From JAGHEK01 sp044426235 (lineage in GTDB: Bacteria > Bacillota > Clostridia > Peptostreptococcales > Peptostreptococcaceae): a stretch of 64,000 nt of DNA. Of the stretch, positions 17,002 through 24,588 are shown piece after piece (within the stretch, counting starts at the first letter, position 1; each line of letters opens with the position of its first letter). The notes under the pieces were generated by a model, which saw nothing but the letters and a program-made list of their open reading frames with translations, did not search any database and was not told where the DNA came from. The position numbers were made by a program, and so were the translations under genes. The stretch covers positions 62,001 to 126,000 of the forward strand of contig JAWXUS010000001.1 of assembly GCA_044426235.1 (NCBI GenBank). Reading direction: 5' to 3'.

Positions 17002-17196
17002 ATGATAAAAGCTTGCCCATACTGTTCAAATGTTGACGTTAATAAATTAAAAGAAGTTTTCGGAGAAGAAAACGTAAAAACTGGTTGTATAGGAAATTGT
17101 AGAGCATACGATAGCGAGGCTAATGTTTTACAAGATGGAGAATTAATAATAAAAGAAAATATGGACGAATTAGTTGAATATTTACAAAATAACTAA
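17002..17196 (+). CDS. small YuzB/DUF1450-like protein
   Basis: A 64-residue protein with MIKACPYCSNVDVNKLKEVF at the N-terminus, then GCIGNCRAYD and the C-terminal DELVEYLQNN. The spaced cysteines (CPYC and CxxxC) and the ending resemble the small DUF1450/YuzB proteins of Bacillus, whose role is unknown; they may bind metal or a cofactor. TAAGGAGAC precedes the ATG. Monocistronic with its own terminator. Confidence 0.75.
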   Translation: MIKACPYCSNVDVNKLKEVFGEENVKTGCIGNCRAYDSEANVLQDGELIIKENMDELVEYLQNN

Positions 17197-17219
17197 GAAA
17201 TAATTTCATATATAAATAA

Positions 17220-17252
17220 AAAGACTGTAAACAATTTGTTTGCAGTCTTTTT
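17220..17252 (+). terminator. terminator of the YuzB-like gene
   Basis: AAAGACTGTAAACAA pairs with TTGTTTGCAGTCTTT (one mismatch), followed by a T run. Confidence 0.85.
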
Positions 17253-17861
17253 TTATTTTTAATTGCTTTGATATATAAAACTTCATTGATTTTATTACCA
17301 ATTTCTTCTATAGTATCAAATGACAAAACCTTAATGTTTAAAACAAATAGTAATACGAGTTATTATGAAGTAGTAGATGTAGGATTCAATCAATTACAAA
17401 AATATTATAATCATAAGAAACCTACATTTGAGAAATATGCAACTAGTTGTACTTAGATAACTGTAAATGACAGAGAATTAGAAGGTAAATATAATAAGAT
17501 TCAAAATAAGAGAAAATCATTTAAAAATGATAATGTAAGAATATTTGTAAAGGAAAATGAAAGATAATGAAAGTTCTCTTTCAAACTTTTTTATGGTTAT
17601 ATATTATAGCAATGAATAGATAAAAAAATCTATGATACAGAGATGAAACTGTATAAATTTAAAATAAAATAAAAATTAAATGGGAATAAAAAAATGATAT
17701 TAATAATGTATAATACTAATGATATAATAGAAGAAGCAGGTAAGGTTTTAACATTTGATGCAATATCTAGACATTTGTAATAAATAAACATATATAGTAA
17801 TAATAGTATAAATGTTAAATATAAACACTATTTAACAAATACTATTATAGCTAGTTAATAT
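17253..17861. other. decayed stretch without an intact gene
   Basis: About 600 bases more AT-rich and less structured than the surroundings. It holds an interrupted frame (17268-17567), a 28-codon frame at 17694-17780 reading MILIMYNTNDIIEEAGKVLT and then FDAISRHL with no ribosome site, and a minus-strand run near 17330-17240 reading SFDTIEEIGNKINEVLYIKA. A small hairpin lies near 17570-17590. These look like scraps of several genes left from an old insertion or deletion; none is identifiable. Confidence 0.45.
17268..17567 (+). pseudogene. remnant of an unidentified gene with an internal stop
   Basis: One frame stays coherent for 100 codons except for a TAG at 17454-17456. Before it reads SYYEVVDVGFNQLQKYYNHK and FEKYATSCT; after it, in the same frame, reads ITVNDRELEGKYNKIQNKRK and ends VRIFVKENER. 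The amphipathic, Lys-rich composition on both sides of the stop suggests a formerly continuous protein end. No start with a ribosome site is visible. The family is not recognised; a mobile-element protein is possible but unproven. Confidence 0.4.
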
Positions 17862-18167
17862 ATGGAAAAATCAGATGTTGAGTTAATTGAACTATATCAT
17901 TCTATATTTAATACTGGAAAAGAAGTTAAAATTAAGGTAATTAGTTTATATGATGAAAATGGTGATAGAAATAAAGCAGATTTAGTTTTAGAAAATGAAG
18001 AAATTATAGTAATTGAGGATATACAAGTTGAAGAAGAAATAGCTATAACAAATGATGAAGTGATTACTAAAAAACTAACGATAAATAATAATAATAAAGA
18101 AATAAATGAAGTGGATAAAAATCTTCCTATTTTAAGAAGAAATTTAGTAGCAAGATATGAGGGATAA
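17862..18167 (+). CDS. hypothetical protein, 101 aa, possible gene fragment
   Basis: An open frame starting MEKSDVELIELYHSIFNTGK and ending PILRRNLVARYEG, with an acidic middle (VQVEEEIAITNDE-like). There is no ribosome site before the ATG and the region upstream is decayed, so it may be the surviving C-terminal part of a larger gene rather than an expressed one. A hairpin terminator follows the stop within 15 bases, showing that a transcript once ended here. Family not recognised. Confidence 0.4.
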   Translation: MEKSDVELIELYHSIFNTGKEVKIKVISLYDENGDRNKADLVLENEEIIVIEDIQVEEEIAITNDEVITKKLTINNNNKEINEVDKNLPILRRNLVARYEG

Positions 18168-18181
18168 TTAATAACTTTATA

Positions 18182-18226
18182 AAAAAATACCTGTCCTTTA
18201 ATTTAAAAAGTACAGGTATTTTAAAA
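18182..18226 (+). terminator. terminator after the 101-aa frame
   Basis: AAATACCTGT and ACAGGTATTT form a 10-bp stem with a 17-base loop, followed by TT-rich sequence. Confidence 0.6.
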
Positions 18227-18246
18227 TATATCTAATAAATTAATTT

Positions 18247-19173
18247 TTATTTTAATACATCTTTTAAAACTCTAAGAGAATTTTTATAAAATATCTTTTC
18301 TATTTCATCTTCCGTAAATTCTTCTTTTTTAAGTCTAGAATATAACTTATCCATTTGTGAAATATCTTCTATCTCAACTTTATTCGGTATCCCGTCGAAA
18401 TCACTTCCAATAGATAAAACATCTATTCCTCCAACATTTTTAATATGCTTTATGTGATCTATCATAAAATCAATTTTTGAATCTAATATATTTTCATTTT
18501 CAGTTAAGAAAAATTTACAGAAATTAATTCCAGTTACTCCTCCAACTTCTGATAATTTTTTTATCATATCATCAGTTAAATTTCTTTTATGATTAGTTAT
18601 TTCCCTTGCATTTGAATGCGTTGCAATGAATGGCTTTTTAGAATTTTCATAAACATCATAAAACCCTTTGTCGCTAAGGTGCGAAACGTCTATTATCATT
18701 CCAAGTTCATTCATTTTATCAACAACTTCAAATCCGAATTCTTTAAGTCCTCTATCGTATCCATTAGGATATGAAATTTCATTTTCATAATTCCAAGTAA
18801 GAGTGGTTATTCTAACTCCTAAATCATAAAACTCCTGTACTTTTTTAATGTCGCCTTCAAAAACTGCACCTTCTTCTATTGATAAAAGTGCCGAAATTAT
18901 ATTCTTGTTATAATTTTCTTTAATTTGGCAATACTTAGTTAAAAGAGAAATTTCATCATTTTCCATTTCAAAATTAAACTTTTTGTACATATTAATACAC
19001 CTTTTATAAGGACTTTTAACTGAATTTTTATCAACAAAAAGTGCAAAAGTTTGAACTAATGAATCTGCTTTTTTAAGTTTTTGAATATCAACTGTTAAAT
19101 CATTTTCTCTTAAATTTTTATTACTATCAACTATTAAATCAATAGTGTCACAGTGTAGATCAATTAATTTCAT
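18247..19173 (-). CDS. membrane dipeptidase (peptidase family M19)
   Basis: A 308-residue zinc dipeptidase of the renal dipeptidase family. It shows the N-terminal metal motif DLHCDTIDL, the Glu ligand in LLSIEEGAVFEGD, the DVSHLSDKGFYDV segment, THSNAREI and the C-terminal IGSDFDGI. It lacks a signal peptide, so it is probably cytosolic. The ATG at 19173 follows AAGGAGTGAG; a GTG two codons upstream lies within the ribosome site. Its own transcription unit. Confidence 0.92.
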   Translation of the reverse strand: MKLIDLHCDTIDLIVDSNKNLRENDLTVDIQKLKKADSLVQTFALFVDKNSVKSPYKRCINMYKKFNFEMENDEISLLTKYCQIKENYNKNIISALLSIEEGAVFEGDIKKVQEFYDLGVRITTLTWNYENEISYPNGYDRGLKEFGFEVVDKMNELGMIIDVSHLSDKGFYDVYENSKKPFIATHSNAREITNHKRNLTDDMIKKLSEVGGVTGINFCKFFLTENENILDSKIDFMIDHIKHIKNVGGIDVLSIGSDFDGIPNKVEIEDISQMDKLYSRLKKEEFTEDEIEKIFYKNSLRVLKDVLK

Positions 19174-19255
19174 ACTCACTCCTTAATATATATTTACATA
19201 TTCTAATTAATAATATAAATTATATAGTATAAATATTTTTTGATTGGGGAATAAT

Positions 19256-19609
19256 ATGTATATAAATTATGAAGACATAACTAACGAAGTTTTAATAGAT
19301 TGTAGGACCAGTGAAGAATTCGCAATAATGCCCTTATTTAAAAAAAATATACCTATTATAAATAGAAAAACTCATTTAATAATAAAGAAATTTTATCCTT
19401 GTGCTTTTTTTGTTATAATTTATGGATTAATAAAAAATTATAAAGATATAAAACAAAAACTTCTGCTTTACTCTGATAACTGCACGAAAGATATTATTCT
19501 AGGTTGTTCTAGAGGAAGACTAAGAAGTCCCATAATGTATCTTTATGCAAGAAGTATTGGAATAAATGCAAAAGTTTTGAAAAATGGTATTAAAAGATTT
19601 TATAAATAA
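19256..19609 (+). CDS. rhodanese-like domain protein, SelU/MnmH-like
   Basis: A 117-residue protein with the rhodanese start VLIDCRTSEEF and the active loop CSRGRLRS (CX5R), followed by a helix and the ending LKNGIKRFYK, similar to the LxGGYKAYR end of rhodanese domains. That combination recalls the N-terminal half of tRNA 2-selenouridine synthase, which exists as a separate protein in some clostridia. The P-loop half is not present in the window, so the assignment beyond rhodanese is uncertain. The ATG at 19256 is six bases after GGGG; a TTG at 19244 is less likely. Confidence 0.65.
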   Translation: MYINYEDITNEVLIDCRTSEEFAIMPLFKKNIPIINRKTHLIIKKFYPCAFFVIIYGLIKNYKDIKQKLLLYSDNCTKDIILGCSRGRLRSPIMYLYARSIGINAKVLKNGIKRFYK

Positions 19610-19632
19610 AGGGCTAAATAGCCCTTTATTTA
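19605..19632. terminator. bidirectional hairpin between converging genes
   Basis: AATAAAGGGCTA and TAGCCCTTTATT form a perfect 12-bp stem overlapping the end of the rhodanese gene and reaching the stop of the autolysin gene. Confidence 0.75.
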
Positions 19633-21254
19633 TAAACTGGTATTTCGAATTTTAACGAACTTTGATTATCATACATAGTTGCTACTTGATGCATAATTCT
19701 TGATATACCATTACACCAATTAACATCAGTTGCGTATTGATGCCACGTATAATCATAGTTAAATTTCATTTTATATATTGTATTTTGATTATATTTTGAA
19801 CTATTTACATAGTTTTGAGAAATCCACTGTGCAGATCCCATTATAGTTTTTTCTATACTTGTCCAACCATTTGAATAGGCAGCCTCTGCACCGCTAACGT
19901 TTGCAGTTTGATCTATTGCACCAATTCCAAAGAAATTATAAACAGTAACTGGAGCACCTAATGATTGACCTTTATAACTAGTTATAGTTTGACCTCTAGC
20001 TAAAACCGATTGACCATATCCTGTTTCCCACATAGCATGCGACACAAGATATGCAACATCTAGATTATAACTTCTAGCAGCATCTATAAACACACTTCCT
20101 TGATTATAAAATATATTAGACGATCCTCCTGGTAATGCATTTAAATATGAATTTAATTGACTAGAAGTTATTCCATCTTTATATCCATCAATCCTTAAAA
20201 ATTGCATCATACCTTGTTCTGAAGTTGTAAAGTTTGAAGGATTTAAATAATATTCTAAATCTGCTTGTGATGCTGGTATATATCCCGTGCTAAAAGTTTG
20301 CATTCTAGATTCAACAACAGAATTAATAGTCGATTCAGTAGTTGTTTGATAAATATTTGTATCAAATGACATTGTTTGTATATTCGTACTTCTTACATTT
20401 GAAGGTGCTATAACATTACCTCCAACTGATACTCTATCAAGTTGAGCGCTTACGTGTTCACTTAATGAATAATTTAAACTTAAACTATCAACTAATGCAT
20501 TTTGATTTTCTTCAACAGGCGGTATAGTAGATTCCGTTGTTGGTGGAGTAGTTGTTGGTGGTGCTACTTCTGGTTGAGCTTCTGTATCTAAACTTTTTAA
20601 ATATGCACTAGAAACATAAAGTTCTTTGCTATCATATATTATTTTTGACCATCCATTAGATTCAGATACAACATTTACAAGTTCTCCTCTCGCAGCTCTT
20701 GCAACTACTGTATGTGAAGTAGAAGGCCCACTACGAATATTTAAACTACTTGCATTAACCATCTTTTGAACGGTTCCGCCATTATTTGAACTAGTTCCAG
20801 TTAAATATTGAGTAGCCACATATCCAAGTCTTCCGTCAACTTTTACCTTGCTCCACCCTCCAGATTCTGAAATAATTTCAACTTCAGTTCCTCTACCAAG
20901 AACTGTTATTACTCTATAACTTGTTGATGCTCCACTTCTCATATTAAGTGCATCTACATTAACTACTTTTTTTTGACTCAATTCGACTGATCCATTAGAA
21001 ACAATAGTTATATAATTTGATGAAGACCACCCTGTATTACCACTCGAGTTAGTTATTTTATACCATCCACCACTAGTTTCTGATATATTTACTTGCTCTC
21101 CCTTTTTTACAGTAAATAGTACTGAATTGCTAGTGGATGGTCCACTACGAACATTTAAACTACTAGCCGTTACTTCTCCAACTTGTCCTCCACTTGCAAG
21201 TGCCGTAGACATTGGCATCAATGCTAAAGTTGCTAAAGCTATTCTTTTTTTCAT
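19626..21254 (-). CDS. secreted autolysin: three SH3 domains and a glucosaminidase domain
   Basis: A 542-residue exported cell wall hydrolase. The signal peptide is residues 1-21 (MKKRIALATLALMPMSTALA). Three bacterial SH3 domains follow at about 24-88, 94-157 and 160-220, each with an LNxRSGxS-type motif. A Pro/Thr-rich linker is at 225-250. The C-terminal N-acetylglucosaminidase fold (about 370-520) has the catalytic Glu in HAMWETGYGQS and NFFGIGA. It should bind peptidoglycan and cut glycan strands during growth or separation. AAAGAGGG precedes the ATG. Confidence 0.93.
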   Translation of the reverse strand: MKKRIALATLALMPMSTALASGGQVGEVTASSLNVRSGPSTSNSVLFTVKKGEQVNISETSGGWYKITNSSGNTGWSSSNYITIVSNGSVELSQKKVVNVDALNMRSGASTSYRVITVLGRGTEVEIISESGGWSKVKVDGRLGYVATQYLTGTSSNNGGTVQKMVNASSLNIRSGPSTSHTVVARAARGELVNVVSESNGWSKIIYDSKELYVSSAYLKSLDTEAQPEVAPPTTTPPTTESTIPPVEENQNALVDSLSLNYSLSEHVSAQLDRVSVGGNVIAPSNVRSTNIQTMSFDTNIYQTTTESTINSVVESRMQTFSTGYIPASQADLEYYLNPSNFTTSEQGMMQFLRIDGYKDGITSSQLNSYLNALPGGSSNIFYNQGSVFIDAARSYNLDVAYLVSHAMWETGYGQSVLARGQTITSYKGQSLGAPVTVYNFFGIGAIDQTANVSGAEAAYSNGWTSIEKTIMGSAQWISQNYVNSSKYNQNTIYKMKFNYDYTWHQYATDVNWCNGISRIMHQVATMYDNQSSLKFEIPVYK

Positions 21255-21340
21255 TTTATCCCTCTTTCCTGTTAAGTATCTATCTTAAAAGTAAATATCT
21301 ATTATAAATTCAAATTTTATTTTTTTATTTTATATATGCA

Positions 21341-21370
21341 AAAAATCTAGTATATACTAGATTTTTTTAT
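21341..21370. terminator. terminator of the mutS-hfq operon
   Basis: AAATCTAGTAT and ATACTAGATTT form a perfect 22-base inverted repeat with T runs on both strands, downstream of hfq. Confidence 0.85.
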
Positions 21371-21407
21371 CTTAATTATTAATACGACACAAATTTAAAA
21401 TACTTTA

Positions 21408-21680
21408 CTATCTTTGATAAGAATTATAGTTTGTATTGTAACTATTTTGTTGATTATTTTGAAGATTAATATATTTTCCCGGAAGTAGTGTTGAAACTGC
21501 GTGCTTATAAATCATATTTTGTTGTTTTTTTTCATCTTCAAGTAGTATAACGTAATTGTCAAATCCTTTAACTTGACCCTTAACCTGCACACCATTCATT
21601 AAATATATAGTAACCATTATTTTTTCTTTTCTTGCATTGTTAAGTATTAAATCTTGTATGTTTATTGCTGTATTTTTCAT
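21408..21680 (-). CDS. hfq: RNA chaperone Hfq
   Basis: A 90-residue Sm-fold protein. Sm1 shows the typical NNARKEKIMVTIYLMNGVQV with GxVxxFDNYVILL, and Sm2 shows YKHAVSTL (the YKHA motif). After residue 70 there is an Asn/Gln-rich flexible tail (NLQNNQQNSYNTNYN). It would bind sRNAs and A-rich sequences as a hexamer. The start follows the miaA stop by two bases, in the conserved mutS-mutL-miaA-hfq order. Confidence 0.97.
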   Translation of the reverse strand: MKNTAINIQDLILNNARKEKIMVTIYLMNGVQVKGQVKGFDNYVILLEDEKKQQNMIYKHAVSTLLPGKYINLQNNQQNSYNTNYNSYQR

Positions 21681-21681
21681 A

Positions 21682-22611
21682 TTAATTACCTCCAGTATTT
21701 TTTATGTATGAATATATTTCATCTTCTACATCTTTTAAATCACTATATTCATCTAAATTAAACCACTTTGCATCTTTATATCTTCTAAACCAAGTTAATT
21801 GCCTTTTTGCATATCTTCTTGAATCTCTTTTTATAAGTTCTGTTGCCTCATCTAAGTCGTATTCATCATCTAGATACTTAATAACTTCTTTATATCCAAT
21901 CCCTTGCATAGAAATTAAATCTTTAGCATATCCCATATCAAAAAGTTTTTTTACTTCCTCTATTAGGCCACTTTCAAACATTATATCCACTCTTTTATTG
22001 ATTCTTTGATATAAATGTTCTCGTTCTCTGTTTAATACTATTATTTCAAAATCATAATCTTTACTTTCTTTTAAATCATTTGAAAAATCATTCATTTTTT
22101 GGCCACTAAGACTAACTTCAATAGCCCTTATAACTCTTTTAGTATTATTTTTATGAATTCTATCTGCACTATTTGGATCTAAATCCCTAAGTTTTTGGTG
22201 CATATAATCAATTCCATTAACACTAAGTTCTTCTTCAAGAATATTTCTAAGTTCTTCATTTGCATCTGATTTTGCAAAATCCATTTCATATATTAAAGAA
22301 TTTAAATAAAGACCCGTACCTCCAGTTACGATAACGTTTTGTCCTTTTTCAATTATCTCTTTAATATATTTTTTTGCTCTACTTTCAAATTCTGAAACAG
22401 AAAAAGGATAATCAGGCTTTACTTCATCTATTAAATAATGATTCACTCCATCCATCTCGTCTTTAGTAACTTTTGCGCTTCCAATATCCATATATTCATA
22501 TATTTGCATTGAATCTGCAGATATTATACTTGCATTTAATTTTTTTGCTAATTTTATTGATAAGTCAGTCTTTCCAACTGCTGTAGGTCCTGTTAAAATC
22601 ACAATTCTCAT
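21682..22611 (-). CDS. miaA: tRNA dimethylallyltransferase
   Basis: Transfers a dimethylallyl group to A37 of tRNAs reading UNN codons (i6A). The 309 residues show the P-loop LTGPTAVGKTDLS, DSMQIY and the GTGLYLNSL segment, with the C-terminal RRYAKRQLTWFRR typical of MiaA. Its product i6A is normally the substrate of MiaB, whose gene about 7 kb upstream is a wreck here, so i6A may not be methylthiolated unless another miaB copy exists. Sixteen bases from the mutL stop. Confidence 0.97.
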   Translation of the reverse strand: MRIVILTGPTAVGKTDLSIKLAKKLNASIISADSMQIYEYMDIGSAKVTKDEMDGVNHYLIDEVKPDYPFSVSEFESRAKKYIKEIIEKGQNVIVTGGTGLYLNSLIYEMDFAKSDANEELRNILEEELSVNGIDYMHQKLRDLDPNSADRIHKNNTKRVIRAIEVSLSGQKMNDFSNDLKESKDYDFEIIVLNREREHLYQRINKRVDIMFESGLIEEVKKLFDMGYAKDLISMQGIGYKEVIKYLDDEYDLDEATELIKRDSRRYAKRQLTWFRRYKDAKWFNLDEYSDLKDVEDEIYSYIKNTGGN

Positions 22612-22626
22612 AATATTCCTCTTATT

Positions 22627-24588
22627 TTAGATGATTCTTTTAAACATCTTTTCAATGTCAGTTTTTTTAATTTCAATTATCGTAGGTCTTCCGTGTGGGC
22701 AAGTAAAAGGATTTTTACAGTTATTTAATTTTTTAAGTAAATCTTTTATCTCAAATTCATTCATAACTTTATTTGCCTTTATTGCCTTTTTGCAAGCCAT
22801 TGAAATAATTTTTTCTTCTTTAAGTTCATATCCATTATTTATTTCATATATGTTATCTATTATTTCAAGTATAAATTTTTCTGAAATATTTTTTTCAAAC
22901 ATAGTTGGCACACTTCTTATCATTAAATGATTTTTGCCAAAAATCTCTATTTCAAAACCAAATTTAATAAATAAATTTAAATTTTCTTCAACTTTTAAAA
23001 AATCTACACTACTAAGTTCTATAATTATTGGATCTAGTAACATTTGTGAAGAAATTTCTAAATTATTATATTTTTCTATATATTCTTCATAAATTATCTT
23101 TTCGTGTGTTGCATGTTGATCCATTAAATACATATTATTTCTATTTGATAAAATTAAATATGTATCAAATAAAGTACCACTTATTTTAAAGTCTAAGAAG
23201 TTAATTTTGTCTTCTTGTGTAAACGTTTGTTGAATAGACGTTAATGGTTCACTTTTTTGACTAATTTTTAATTGTTCATTATCTATCTTTAATTTTTCTT
23301 TTTTAGAATTATCGTTAGTTTTTTCTTTGATTTTTTCTAAGTATATATCTTCTTTTTTATCGCAAACCAGATTTTTACTACTCGTCCCTTTTTCTGTGTA
23401 TACTTCATCTAAATTCTTAAATATATTAACATTTTCTTCTTGAATATCAAAAGGTTTTATTTTATCAATATCAACTTTTTCATACTTTATATTAATACTT
23501 TCTTCATCTTTTTTATTATCATTTTTAATAATGTTAATACCTTCTTTAGTATGTTTTATAAACTCAAATTTGTCAACCTTTTTAGTGGCATCTATATTAA
23601 ATCTTCCAACTAAATTAACACTAAGAAGACTTTCATTTATCACACTTTTTAACTTATATAAAATTTCTCTTTCATTCTCAAATTTCACTTCAAGTTTTGT
23701 TGGATGAATATTTACATCAATAGTTTTTGGATCTAAGTTTATATTAACAAAAACTATGCTATGTTTATTAATTGGAATAATTCCTTTATATGATTCAAAA
23801 ATCATATCTAAAATAAGTTTACTCTTTACGAGTCTTTTATTTATAGATATATATTGAAAATTTCTATTTGACCTATAAATATTATTATTACCAATAAATC
23901 CATTTATTAAATCATTATTTACATTTATTAAATTTTCACATATTTCTCGTCCATGAATAGTACGAATTATATTTAGTAAATTGTTATCTCCTGGAGTTAT
24001 TAATATTATTTTATTATTATTTATATATCTAAATTGAATATTTGGATTTACAATACTTAATTTATTAACGTATTCAGTTATATTTATAGTTTCTGCTTGA
24101 GTACTTTTTAAAAACTTTTTCCTAGCTGGAGTATTATAAAAAATATCCTCAACAGTTATAGAAGTTCCATTACTAGAACCTATTCCTTCTTTTAAAACTA
24201 TTTTACCACCGTGAACAACAAGCCTAGTTCCAATGCTTTCATCTTTAGTTTTAGTTGTTATTTTAAACTTTGAAACTGCAGTTATTGAAGATAATGCCTC
24301 ACCCCTAAAACCTAGAGAGTATAAATCGTATAAATCTTCAACTTTTATAATTTTACTAGTCGCATGCCTAATTATAGCTTTATCGACTTCACTCGACTTT
24401 ATTCCCGAACCATTGTCAGTTATTTTTATTAAACTTTTTCCACCATCTTTTATTTCAATAGTAATCTTTGTTGCACCGCTATCTATACTATTTTCAACTA
24501 ATTCTTTAATTATAGAGGAAGGTCTATCGACTACTTCCCCTGCAGAAATTTTATTTATTGTATTTTCATCTAAGATATTAATTTTCAT
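22627..24588 (-). CDS. mutL: DNA mismatch repair protein MutL
   Basis: A 653-residue mismatch repair endonuclease. The GHKL ATPase N-terminus has INKISAGEVVDRP, NSIDSGAT, DNGSGI and RGEALSSI. A long, Lys/Glu-rich linker (about 330-450) follows. The C-terminal domain carries DQHATHEKIIYEEY, the metal-binding motif of MutL proteins that nick DNA in bacteria lacking MutH. The ATG at 24588 matches the family start and overlaps mutS by 11 bases, indicating translational coupling; upstream in-frame codons lie inside mutS. Confidence 0.97.
   Translation of the reverse strand: MKINILDENTINKISAGEVVDRPSSIIKELVENSIDSGATKITIEIKDGGKSLIKITDNGSGIKSSEVDKAIIRHATSKIIKVEDLYDLYSLGFRGEALSSITAVSKFKITTKTKDESIGTRLVVHGGKIVLKEGIGSSNGTSITVEDIFYNTPARKKFLKSTQAETINITEYVNKLSIVNPNIQFRYINNNKIILITPGDNNLLNIIRTIHGREICENLINVNNDLINGFIGNNNIYRSNRNFQYISINKRLVKSKLILDMIFESYKGIIPINKHSIVFVNINLDPKTIDVNIHPTKLEVKFENEREILYKLKSVINESLLSVNLVGRFNIDATKKVDKFEFIKHTKEGINIIKNDNKKDEESINIKYEKVDIDKIKPFDIQEENVNIFKNLDEVYTEKGTSSKNLVCDKKEDIYLEKIKEKTNDNSKKEKLKIDNEQLKISQKSEPLTSIQQTFTQEDKINFLDFKISGTLFDTYLILSNRNNMYLMDQHATHEKIIYEEYIEKYNNLEISSQMLLDPIIIELSSVDFLKVEENLNLFIKFGFEIEIFGKNHLMIRSVPTMFEKNISEKFILEIIDNIYEINNGYELKEEKIISMACKKAIKANKVMNEFEIKDLLKKLNNCKNPFTCPHGRPTIIEIKKTDIEKMFKRII

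Noticed and set aside
17120..17326. Minus-strand open frame over the YuzB-like gene and its terminator
   Set aside because: It runs through a strong terminator and the opposite coding strand, with no ribosome site. Only its first 20 residues look protein-like, so it is at most a scrap.
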